Assembly (NCBI GenBank): GCA_963693285.1
Contig: OY848917.1
Coordinates: 25,602,745 to 25,666,744 of the forward strand
DNA from: Xestospongia muta
Taxonomy: Eukaryota > Porifera > Demospongiae > Haplosclerida > Petrosiidae
DNA length: 64,000 nucleotides
Reading direction: 5' to 3'
Below the pieces are notes generated by a model. That model was not told the DNA's origin and made no database searches. It worked only from the letters and a program-made list of their open reading frames with translations. This document shows positions 12,101 to 25,511 of this stretch, piece after piece (the stretch's first letter is position 1; every line of letters begins with the position of its first letter). A program made the translations under genes and the position numbers.

Positions 12101-15100
12101 ACATCATTACAACAGTCTCTAAAAATGTGACAAAATTTATCACAGTAGCAACCATTATTGCTACAAGTTGTTGACAGAGAAAACACACAACATCCAGAAT
12201 AGTTGAGATTTAGTGCCAAACATGAACCTAAAATAAATAATATTATATATAAAGAATTCATTTTATTTGTACTGCTCACTTACCTTGAGTAACAATTGGT
12301 GTAGGTGTAGCTACCGTGCTAGGTATCAATGATGTGATAGAAGATGAAAAACCTTCTGGAATAGGTGTACTACTTGTTAGAGAAATTGGTGTTTCCATTC
12401 TTGTGTCTATGTAAAAAATAATGATAAATTTGATAATCATTTTATCATGTATTGAAAAGCTTTATGTCTATAACTACAAATATCAATATATTAGAAATGT
12501 GCTTAAAAAATGTTCACTTAAAGATATTAGTTAAACATAATATAATGACAACACAAAATAAAGATTTAGTGCCAAACATAAACATTAAGTTATGATATCA
12601 GTGGATTCACCTTCATTGTATTTTTCACTTACCTTCAGTAACAAAAGATAAAGATGAAACTATAGAACCATTAAAAAATGAAGTGACAGCAGACAAAAAA
12701 CTTGTAGCAAAAATATTTGTTGGAGTAATTGGAGTTTCAATTGTCGTGTCTAAGTGAAAAAAGTAATTAATTTCAAAGTTCACATAATACAAATTTGAAC
12801 ATAATATTATCACAACGTAATATTAAAGTTAGGTGCCATACAAGACCATTAAGTTTATACATGAGCTCTTTGAATTTGCACTTACCTTCAGTAACAAATG
12901 TTGAAGGTGGTACTATAGAAGTATCTAAAAATGAAGTAACAGCAGGTGAAAATATTGTTGAAAGAAGTTTACTATGTGTTGAAGTGATTGGAGTTTCTAT
13001 TCTTGTGTCTATGGATGATAAAGTTAATAATTAATACAAAAGGTAATGGAAAAGCATAATGTCAGTTACTACAGATACAACTACATTATGATATCAGTAA
13101 CTTTAATAAATATTCAAAATTGTCATAATTTGTCATTAGAATTTATGGTAATAAGCTATAACAGAATTTAATTTTAATTTTTAAAAATAATGTTTTTTTT
13201 TTACTTTTCTAAGTTTGCTAAAATATGTTATTTTGAATACAATACAAGAACAACATAAAATAAAGATCAAGTGTCAAATATGACCATTAAGTTATGATAT
13301 GAGTGGAATCATCTTCTTTGTATTTCTCACATACCTTCAGTAACAAAAGATGAAAATAAAAATAGAGGAGTAATGAAAGGTGAATTGACAGCAGATGAAA
13401 AATGTGCTGAAATACTACTTGTTGGAGTGATTGGAGTTTCCATTCTCATGTCTAAGTGAAAAAAGCATAATATTAATATACCTTTTCAAAGTTCACAAAA
13501 TGAATATTAAGTTGAACATTAATCAAGGACAACACGAAATAAAAATTAAGTGCCATAAATGTCCACTAAATTATTACATGAGTAAACTCTTCTTTCTAAT
13601 TCTAACTTACCTTCAGTAATAAATGTTGAAGGAGAAGCTAGAGTGAGTTTAAAAGATGATGTGACAACAGGTAAAACACTTGTTGGAGGGAGTGCATCAC
13701 TTATTAGTGAGACTGGAGTTTCCATTCTTTTGTCTATGTGAAAATGATGAAAACATTGCTAACTATTATATTATGTAATGGAAAGGTATAGTGTCAGTAA
13801 TCAGTAATTTTAATAACATTGATATTTAACTTTGTCATTTTATATTAGTGAATTACATTTAGTAACAACTGGTGTAGTTGTAAGTACAGTACTACTTAAA
13901 AAAGAAGAGAAAGTAGATGAAAAATTTGCTGGTATAGGTGGACTACTTGTCAAAGGGTATGGAGTCTTGAACTCTGTGTATATAAAGTGGTAATAAAATT
14001 AATAATCATTTTATCAGTGATAAACTGTTCATACCGGCAACAACTCATTTAAACTTTCCTTTAAAAATAATTTTTTGTTTTTTTTATAAGTTTGTTAAAA
14101 GTTGTTAAGTTGAACACAATAGAGGGACAACATAAAATAAAGACTAAGTGCAAAGCATGACATTTAAGTTATAATATGAGTGAACTCATCTTCTTTGTAT
14201 TTCTCACATACCTTCAGTAACAAAAGATGAAGATGAAACTATAGGACTATCAAAAGATGAAGTGACAGCAGATGAAAAACTTGCAGGAAAACTACTTGTT
14301 GGAGTGATTAGACTTTCCATTCTCATGTCTAAGTGAAATGTAACATTTTTATCATAATAGCATATATTGTTACTACAATTTGGTGACACATAAGACCCAC
14401 AACATGCAGAATAGCTGACACTTAATGCCAAACATGTTCCCGAAAAAATATAATGATATGATTTGTTCCATTTGTACTTATGTACCTTTAGTAACAATTT
14501 GGGTAGGTGAAACAATAGTACCACTAAAAGATGAAGTGACAACTGATTTACTACTTGTCAAAGAGAATGGAGTTTTCAATTCTGAGTCTATATGATAAAT
14601 GTAATAAAATTGATAATAATAATGTCATGTTTGAGGTAAGATAAACATAAGCATGGCATCTATAAGTGTATATACTACTGTGTATTAAAAGAACTGTTAA
14701 GAAAAAAACTTTACATATATATATTAATCTTAATTAATTTAATTTTTTGAATAGACAAAATTGTCACTAACACAATATGTTGTTCTTATTAAACAAAGAT
14801 AAGAGAAACAATTTTTCTAACACATGGAATGCAAAAGGACAAATAATATAGTTAATTTCACTTCAATGTCCTACATCAATTTTTTAAATAATGATTTAAG
14901 TTTGTGACATTTTTGTTATTAGAGCTGGTGGAAATACACATTGTTAGATGTAGCATTGCTTTCTCACAGTTTCTTATAAAAAGTATTAAAAACAGTTTAA
15001 CTAACACAGTATATACTTTAACACATAGAAACCTACTATTTAGACCAGATCCTGAACCAAATTCTGAGTATAATCCTGAGCCAAGCCCAGATCCTATATA

Positions 15101-18100
15101 AATGATGCATGCATACAAACAAGTACACACTATTTTAATATAGTCTTATAAGAAGTCAATACAAATATATAGCAAATATCTTAAATGCAAATGTATAGCA
15201 AATATATTAGAATGGTAAACAACTAGTGATATATTTAATAAAGCAAAACGAAGAAGAAAAGTATATGTTGACATTACATAAAATACTAGAAGTACAATAT
15301 AAATTATTCCAGAAAGATTAAATATAAGTTAATTAAATCTAATATATGATCTACTGTGTTTGAGCTGTGTTTGACTTACCAAGTGAATCAGTTGGAGTTG
15401 GTGTAGGAGAGGAAGAAGAAGCATGCTGACAACCAATATCAGCTATATCACTACAACAGTCTCCATAAATGTGACAGACGTTATCACAATAACATCCATT
15501 ATTACCACAGGATGGTGATAGAGATGACACACAGCATCCAGAATAGCTGAGATTAAGTGCCAAACATGAGCCTAACAATAATATATAAACAAATTCATTT
15601 CATTTACATCGCTCACTTACTTACCTTGTGTAACAATTGATGTAGGTGAAGCTATGATATTACCACTTACAAATGTAGCGACAGCTGATGAAAAACTTGT
15701 AGAATAGGGTATACTATTTGTCAAAGTGTACGAGGTTTTGAGTTCTGCATATGATTATAAAATAAATTGATAATTATTATATCATGTTTCAGACAAGCTA
15801 TTGATAAGCATTACATCAGAAACTACATATGCGATTCACAGGAATTCATAGGAAGAAATCTTAACATTATAACAGAATTATTAATTTTAGCTAAACTAAA
15901 ATGTGATTTGCACAGGATGTAATCTTAAGATGAAATCTAAAAGAAATCATTATAAAACCACCTGCAGTACAATAGTAACATTAAAAAATTAAGAAGAATT
16001 TAATAATTTTCTTACATGAGCTTAAAATTATATAAGCAATTCATTATATTTATAATGTTCACTTACCTTGAGTAACAGATGATGTATGTGGAACTATTGT
16101 ATCATTTAAAAATGAAGTGACAGCTGATAAGGTATTTGCTGTAAGAAGTGTACTACTTGTTAAAGTGAGTGGACTTTTGAGTTTTGTATCTAATATATGA
16201 AATTTGTTTAAGATGGTGCATATAGACATTAAAAAGAATTTCACTAAATTTTGCTCTCTAATAAGATTCAATGAATTGAGTTTTCATGAAGTAACAACAC
16301 AGAGATAGGAAATGTACAATAATATCATAAAATTGTGAACAATATGAAATACACCTAATAAACTAGTATTGATGTACATAGACATTGCACCAACAAATGA
16401 AAATGAGAAATGTTCTTAAAATTACATATTTGTTATTATGATTACCTTGTTTACTAATAAATAACTGCTCCTGTTATGTTTTATTTAATAGAATATGCTT
16501 CTTTCAGGCTTAGTTAGTATGCTACAAGTGTAGCTACTTACTTGAGCTAATGCTTTTATAAAAGGACTTACCTAATGAAACTGACGTGGCCATTGAAGAC
16601 AAAGTATTAAATGAGGAAGAAGTGACAGGAAGTAATGTACTTTCTGAAAAAAGTAGAATACTGTTTGATGGCTGAAGTGTACCAATATTGTTTCTTAATC
16701 AGTTATAAACATACTATTATTATGCTGTAATAATTGACATTGTTTTTTCATTTACTTTCATTATATTATCAAAACATTTTAATGCAAAATTATGTTCCTA
16801 TTCTTTCATACATGCATGACTACTTAGCTAATCAATAATTGAGCATATTTAAAGATTTTCTACATTTGCTATATTATTACATTATCATATGGACAGTCGA
16901 TATAAAGGTTAAAAAATTTAAGATAGTTAAAGACAGTGTTACAACATATTAATTTATAACTATTGGTTATGTATTAGTTCCTTGCAAGTCTGGCTTATTT
17001 GTATTGTTCAAGTGTTAAGCTGCCTGTTGTACAACATTTGTAATATTTTACTCATTTGTTGATCATTTCAGTCAATGTGAAAATACTCAATGTAGCATAT
17101 TGTCAAATAAAAATAACGATTCAACTCAAAGGCTAAATCAGGCATGACTTGTCTAGAGTTTCTTCATTTAATTATTTGAAGAACTCATTTATATCATTTT
17201 AGCAATTATGTTTATGTTTTACTAAATTCAAACATCTTTTCAAATTAGCCTTTTTTGAAACTCTTCAAACAAACCACATATTATTTACTACATTGTTGAG
17301 TTTTGAAACAGGAACAATTGAAGAATATAAATCGTATTTCTAGTACTCCAATCTTTTTATTACAATGCAAACATTCTTTTAATTAAAATAGTGAACTAGA
17401 CAAAAGTAGGCTAGGCTTATAATAGTCTATAATATTATGATTTATTTATGAGATTGCAGGTCCACAATCATATTCATACATACTGAACATGTGTGTAATA
17501 TTTTTATTTTACTTTTAAACTTTTACCTTCATTTAGATTATAAACCACATTTGACCATACAGATGATGGATAATTGAGACAGTCAATGTCTGTAAGTCTT
17601 GGTGTTCTAGATAATGGATGGTTTGCAAAATTGTCAGGACCAGCACTATAACCAATTGCTGCATGATTCCTAGTCCATTGCAGAAGATCACATTTGTATG
17701 TAAATATAGCATAAGAAGTTGATCCTTGTGATGCAACCACAACCTGGAATGTATTACTCTATAATGAAACAATAGAAAGCATGTTATAAAATATATGGAT
17801 GGTGTATTTCACCTGAACACAATTGATGTTTCCGTAGGGACAGACGTTTACCCATTTTGCTACCATAACCCAATCTAAATCTAAATTAACATTTTGATTT
17901 AGTTTCAAGAATGTCTCCACTTTATTGATAACATTTGATGTAGTGACAATTCCATACTCAACTATTCCTGTATTTGTTAATACAATATCATCCCAGAATG
18001 GAGCTATCACTTCTGCAGATGAGAGTGGGAACAATACTGGTAAATATCCTGCAAAGGATGTTCCCAAACTAAGAAACCCATTTGAGTTTATCTAAATTAA

Positions 18101-21100
18101 ATTAAAAGTTAATATGATACCAAGAAATATGGTGACTAAAGCTTACATTCAAATTATTGAAAAGGTATTTTCCTATATTAAGTGTAGAAGGAAGTTCAAT
18201 TGCTATAGCACTATCATCAACATTGTTAAAAATGTTAGTTTGTGAACCAAGATCTAGGAAAGTCAAATATTTGGAATCCATTCCAGATCCTGTTGAAATA
18301 AAGAATATAATGATAACTATTACAAAAATATAGTGAATATCTTATGAAAAATATAACAAGTGCCAGCAATGTTTATGACTTTTAAGACAAATTTTAACGG
18401 TAGATCTTTCAATGTGAAATGTTTGTCAGCTAATCTAATTCTTGGTAGTGACATTAACTAAGATGACTTGCAGTGTGGAAGTAAGCAAAGCATTACAAAT
18501 CTTCAGTGGTAAAAGATATAAAAAGAGATAACATCACGTCCTCAACATCAGAAATTGTAAACTCTCTTGCAACTACCATTTGTAACCCAGAAAGTCGCTA
18601 GAAAGAGCATTATGTCTGAGGAGTTATGCATATATTTTGAAGCCTAATGAAATAAAGTCAAACTTTGAGCATCACAACTTTTATTTCATGATAGAAACTC
18701 TAACAGATTGCTACTTTCATTATTGTAAATGCCTTAAATAAAATTTAAAAAGCAAGAAATCATTTATCATTTATGCCATACCCAGACAATGATTTTGAGC
18801 ATATAATGTAGAATATATTGGTTTTGCATTTGAAATAACTGTGACTAATACATTGCATTAGTTTCTGACTTTGTTTTACCAAGTGTATCAGTTGGATTAG
18901 GTGGAACTGTATGAGAGGGAACAGAAGCAGGATGACAATCAATATCAGCTACATCATTACAACAGTCTCTAAAAATGTGACAAAATTTATCACAATAGCA
19001 ACCATTATTGCTACAAGTTGTTGACAGAGAAAACACACAACATCCAGAATAGTTGAGATTTAGTGCCAAACACGAACCTAAAATAAATAATATTATATAT
19101 AAAGAATTCATTTTATTTGTACTGCTCACTTACCTTGAGTAACAATTGGTGTAGGTGTAGCTACCGTGCTAGGTATCAATGATGTGATAGAAGATGAAAA
19201 ACCTTCTGGAATAGGTGTACTACTTGTTAGAGAAATTGGTGTTTCCATTCTTGTGTCTATGTAAAAAATAATGATAAATTTGATAATCATTTTATCATGT
19301 ATTGAAAAGCCTTATGTGTATAACTACAAATATCAGTACTTTAGAAATGTGCTTTAAAATCATTCACTTAAAGATATTAGTTAAACATAATATAATGACA
19401 ACACAAAATAAAGATTTAGTGCCAAACATAAACATTAAGTTATGATATCAGTGGATTCATCTTCATTGTATTTTTTCACTTACCTTCAGTAACAAAAGAT
19501 GAAGATGAAACTATAGAACTAGTGAAAAATGAAGTGACAGCAGACAAAAAACTTGTAGCAAAAATATTTGTTGGAGTGATTGGAGTTTCACTTGTCGTGT
19601 CTAAGTGAAAAAGTAATTAATTTCAAAGTTCACATAATACAAATTTGAACATAATATAATCACAACATAATATTAAAGTTAAGTGCCATACATGACCATT
19701 AAGTTTATACATGAGCTCTTTGAATTTGCACTTACCTTCAGTAACAAATGTTGAAGGTGATACTATAGAAGTATCTAAAGATGAAGTAACAGCAGGTAAA
19801 AATATTGTTGAAAGAAGTTTACTATGTGCTGAAGTGATTGGGGTTTCTATTCTTGTGTCTATGGATGATAAAGTTATTAATTAATACAAAAGGTAATGGA
19901 AAAGCATAATGTCAGTTACTACAGATACCACTACATATGATATCAGTAATTTTAATAAATATTTAAAATTGTCATAATTTGTCATTAGAATTTATGGTAA
20001 TAAGCTATAACAGAATTTAATTATAATTTTAAAAAATAATTTTTTTTACTTTTCTAAGTTTGCTAAAATATGTTATGTTGACTACAATACAAGAACAACA
20101 CAAAATAAAGATCAAGTGTCAAATATGACCATTAAGTTATGATATGAGTGGAATCCTCTTCTTTGTATTTCTCACATACCTTCAGTAACAAAAGATGAAA
20201 ATAAAAATAGAGGAGTAATAAAAGGTGAATTGACAGCAGATGAAAAACGTGCTGATATACCACTTGTTTGAGTGATTGGAGTTTCCATTCTCATGTCTAA
20301 GTGAAAAAAGCATAATATTAATATACCTTTTCAAAGTTCACAAAATGAATATTAAGTTGAACATTAATCAAGGACAACACGAAATAAAAATTAAGTGCCA
20401 TAAATGTCCACTAAATTATTACATGAGTAAACTCTTCTTTGTAATTCTAACTTACCTTCAGTAACAAATGTTGAAGGAGAAGCTAGAGTGAGTTTAAAAG
20501 ATGATGTGACAACAGGTAAAACACTTGTTGGAGGGAGTGCATCACTTATTAGTGAGACTGGAGTTTCCATTCTTTTGTCTATGTGAAAATGATGAAAACG
20601 TTGCTAACTATTATATTATGTAATGGAAAGGTATAGTGTCAGTAATCAGTAATTTTAATAACATTGATATTTAACTTTGTCATTTTATATTAGTGAATTA
20701 CATTTAGTAACAACTGGTGTAGTTGTAAGTACAGTAATATTTAAAGATGAAGAGAAAGTAGACGAAAAATTTGCTGGTAGAGGTGTACTACTTGTCAAAG
20801 GGTATGGAGTCTTGAACTCTGTGTATATAAAGTGGTAATAAAATCATTAATCATTTTATCAGAGATAAACTGTTCATATCAGCAACCACACATTTAAACT
20901 TTCCTTTAAAAATAATGTTTTTTATAAGTTTGCTAAAAGTTGTTAAGTTGAACACAATAGAGGGACAACACAAAATAAAGACTAAGTGCAAAGCATGACA
21001 ATTAAGTTATGATATGAGTGGACTCATCTTCTTTGTATTTCTCACTTACCTTCAGTAACAAAAGATGAAGATGAAACTATAGGACTATCTAAAGATGAAG

Positions 21101-23605
21101 TGACAGCAGATGAAAAACTTGCAGGAAAACTACTTGTTGGAGTAATTGGAGTTTCCATTCTCATGTCTAAGTAAAAAAAAGCATAATATTAATATACCTT
21201 TTCAAAGTTCACAAAATGAATATTAAGTTGAACATAAATCAAGGACAACAGGATATAAAAATTAAGTGCCATAATTGTCAATTCAGTTATTACATGAGCA
21301 AACATCTCTTATTTGTAATTCTAACTTACTTTCAGTAACAAATGTTGAAGGAGAAACTATAGTGACTTTAAAAGTTGATGTGACAACAGGCAAAATACTT
21401 GCTGGAGGAAGTGCACTACTTGTTAGAGAGACTAGAGTTTCTGTTGTTTTGTCTATGTAAAAATATAAAAACATTGCTAAATATTATATTATATTATGTA
21501 ATGGAAAACTTAGTGTCAGTAACTACAGATACCACTACATATGAATGACCTTACATAAGCAATTTTAAAATTAATACTTAACTTTATCATTATTATTTTA
21601 CTAGCAAGTTACCTTTAGTAACCATTGGTGTAGTTGTAAGCACAGTATTACTTAAAGATAAAGAGAAAGTAGATGAAAAATTTGCTGGTAGAGGTGTACT
21701 ACTTGTCAAAGGGTATGGAGTCTTGAATTCTGTGTATATGAATTCATAATTATTTTATCAGAGATAAGCTGTTGGTATCAGCAACAACACAAATTATAAT
21801 GTTTTATGTGAATAGTTATGAAAATATATTTAGTTATGAAATAAAAATTAAGTACCATAAATGTCCACTAAATTATTACATGAGCAAACTCTTCTTTGTA
21901 ATTCTAACTTACCTTCAGTAACAAATATTGAAGGAGAAGCTAGAGTGACTTTAAAAGATGATGTGACAACAGGTAAAATGCTTGTTGGTGGGAGTGCACT
22001 ACTTATTAGTGAGACTGGAGTTTCCATTCTTTTGTCTGGGTAAAAAAAATGAAAAAGTTGCTAAATATTATATCAAGTAATGGAAAACAATAATGTCAAT
22101 AATTGCAAATACAACTACATATAAATGAACTTACATCAGTAATTTTTAAAAAATTAATACTTAACTTTGTTATTATAATTTTACTAGGAAGTTACCTTTA
22201 GTAACTATTGGTGTAGTTGTAAGCACAGTATTACTTAAAGATGAAGAGAAAGTAGATGAATAATTTGCTGGTAGGGGTGTACTACTTGTCAGAGGGTATG
22301 GAGTCTTGAATTCTGTATATATAAAAATCTAGTAAAATTCATAATCATTTTATCATAGATAAGCTATTCGTATCAACAATGAGACATACTATTATGTTTT
22401 ATGCGAACAGTTATCAAATATATTTAAAAACATGTCAGAATTATTAAAAAAAGTGATTCAGTAATTTAAACAAGAATTGAAGATTTTGTTAAACATGGCA
22501 TCTTTTACTACACATACTTATCAATATGAAATGTAGTGAAGATCAGCTATTAATATATAACTTATTTAAATATTTAGTTTTATAATATAGGCTAGACATA
22601 AGCCAGATTCCAATCCTGCATATAATGATACACGAACATAAATAAACAAACTAAATTATATATTGCTTTAAATTTATAAGGAAGCAAACAAATGTATAAT
22701 ATGCATAGTATTATTATAAAATTAATAGAGAACAACTACTATTACATTTAATAAATTACAAAAAAAGTGCTGAAAAAAATGAATGTACTGACGTTTTGAG
22801 AATATTTGAGGTACTATAAAATACTTAACATTGTTAGCATTGTGAGAGCGCTTTTGTAATTTTTAATTTGTTAGTAAAGCTATCTACCTCCAAACATGTT
22901 ATTTCTTAATCATAACCCTGGTTAATGATTATTTTATTGTTGGAATTAGTGAACTGAATACAATTTTGGATACAACGTACATACTTATAAGTATGAGATA
23001 TATATTAAATTATTAAATTAAATTATTAAATTAAATTATTAAATTATTAAAGTAAATTTTCATCAACAATAAATATTTAAATAAATAGTCACTTACCATT
23101 TAGCCCAGATTTTGAGCTAGATTCTGAGCTTAATTCAGAGGCAGACCCAGAGCCTAAAATGGTACATACATATGAAATTAGAAGCAAACTAAATTATAAA
23201 TAATTTAAAGTAATGATGTGTAATATTCGAAAGCATTACAATGATACCAAATGAGTAGTTTCATGAAATATTGCAAGCAACTAGCAGTACATTTATTAAA
23301 GCAAATCAAAAAGAGTCTTATATAGGCAGTCAATTGTGAAATATACATACATAGATACATACATACATACATACATACATACATGCATACACATGCATAC
23401 ATACATACATATGTACATACACATACATACATACATACATACGTACATATATACATATGTACATACATACGTATGTATGTACGACGTGCATACATACATA
23501 CTTACAAATATACATACATACATACATACATACGTACGTATATATATACATACGTACATACATATGTATGTATGTACGACGTACATACATACATACTTAC
23601 AAATA

Positions 23606-23638
<33 letters not shown>

Positions 23639-25470
23639 TTTAATATATATACAATTATATATGTATAAATATGATTATGGATTCATAGATATAATTTGGA
23701 ATATTTCTTTGGCTTGTGTTCACTAAATATGGAATAATGAATATAGAATAATCTTTCAACTAAAGAGACCTCAGGGATATATAAATAAATATATATATAT
23801 ATACATACATATATATATATATATATACATATAATATATAATCTTACTTTATGAAAAAGTAATTGATATGACAAAATGTTTTCAATTTATAGAAAGAACT
23901 GCACAGATGATAACAAATATACCCCTTTGTTCAAGAGGGACCACTTGTAACATTTTAGCATTGAGAGACATTACCATTATTTCATAAGATACTCAATGTG
24001 AAAGCTGTCTATCTAAAAACACTCTTTCCTTTGTTCTCATGTCTTTTATATTACTTCATTTTCTTCAAACTGTGACTAATATTGCAGTAAAGTCTAATTT
24101 GGCCTTACCAAATGTATAGGCTGAAGTAAATAAAACTGTTGAAGAAGAAGGAGAAACAGGATGACAACCAATATCAACTACATCACTACAACAGTCTCCA
24201 TAATTATGACAGATATCATCACAATAGCATCCATTATTACCACATGTTGGTGACAGAGAAGACACACAACATCCAGAGTAGCTGAGATTTAGTGCCAAAC
24301 ATGAGCCTAACAATAACATACATGTGTACAAGCATCATCATTTTATTAGTTTTGCTTGCTTACCTTGGGTAACAAAAGGTGTAGGTGAAACTATAGTATC
24401 ACTAGATGAAGTGACAACAGATGAAAAACTTGTTGTAAGAAGTGTACTATTTGTTATAGAAAGTGAACTTTCAATTGTTGTGTCTATATAAAAGTGGTGA
24501 AAAAATTGATAATTGTTTATAAAATGTAATGGAAAAACATAATCTTAGTAATTACCACCACTATTTTATATATTAATGATATCATGAATTTTAATAAAGA
24601 TTTAAGTTTGTATAAAACTTTGCTATTACAACTTTTGGAAATGTACACAATTGTGTGTAAAAACGTTTATTATAATCTCTATACTTTCTCAATTTCAATA
24701 AGTTTTCACACAACACAATGGCAACATAAAGGAATTAAGTTGTATGAGGAAATTCTCTTTACAATGATCATTTACCTCGAGTAACAATTGGTGTATTAAA
24801 AGATGAGTAACAGTAAATGAAAAAATTGCTAAAGATATATGCTAATTGTCATAGGGTATGTAATTTTCATTCTTGTGTCTATTATAAAAGTTGTGCTATA
24901 AATTCCCTGGTGATTTTAGTTTATGATGATTTTGTTGTTGTATTTAAAGGCAATTGATTGGATATACAATTATTCAAATATATGTGTATAATTTGAAACT
25001 GTGTAAATGGTACATATAAAAATTGACAAAAAACCCACTAAAACTATACATTCTTAATGGGTCATCATTGAACACAGTTGTGCTTAATATGTATGGTTGT
25101 CTCCAGAAGTTAATGGCTGCCTTATTCAATCTAGACATTACGATGCATTTCAATAATAAAGTTGGGTTTATTTGAACAACTACTTGCTGTTGTTGAATTT
25201 TTTTCCAGCTATCAAGAAATCTAACTTAGTTATAGAACATTTTTAAAGTAAAAAGCTTGAAATTAGATAACACTAAAACTCTTCCATCTTCTTCTACTTT
25301 CACTTCTTGTTTTCCTAGATTAGCAAAAAATTGAGTTTCACTTTCACTGTGGTCATAGAATAGGAAAAAGGCTAGTTCAATTTGTTTAGGAACAAGCTAC
25401 ATGGCTTTCTTATAATTCAAATTAGTTTGCTTAATATTTTTAATATTCAATAGGAAAATGCAAGATTGCG

Positions 25471-25511
<41 letters not shown>

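Larger units (their letters stand above)
7500..14337 (-). repeat. Tandem repeat copy 2 (about 6.84 kb)
   Basis: Starts at a junction (AAGTGAAATGTAAC at 7493-7506) that also occurs at 14331-14344 but not at either outer edge of the array. Offset to copy 1 is 7450 bp in the low part and about 6830 bp above the local duplication. Confidence 0.95.
14338..21175 (-). repeat. Tandem repeat copy 3 (about 6.84 kb)
   Basis: Offset to copy 2 is 6836-6865 bp. Above about 21170 similarity continues only as older linker-array homology, so this is the upstream end of the triplication. Confidence 0.93.

Noticed and set aside
19134..22312. CRISPR-like regular repeat spacing
   Set aside because: The repeats are eukaryotic exons with intron spacers, open frames and GT/AG borders.
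23205..23726. Overlapping Tyr/Met/Val/Cys- or His/Ile/Thr/Tyr-rich ORFs on both strands
   Set aside because: They are translations of the ACAT microsatellite.
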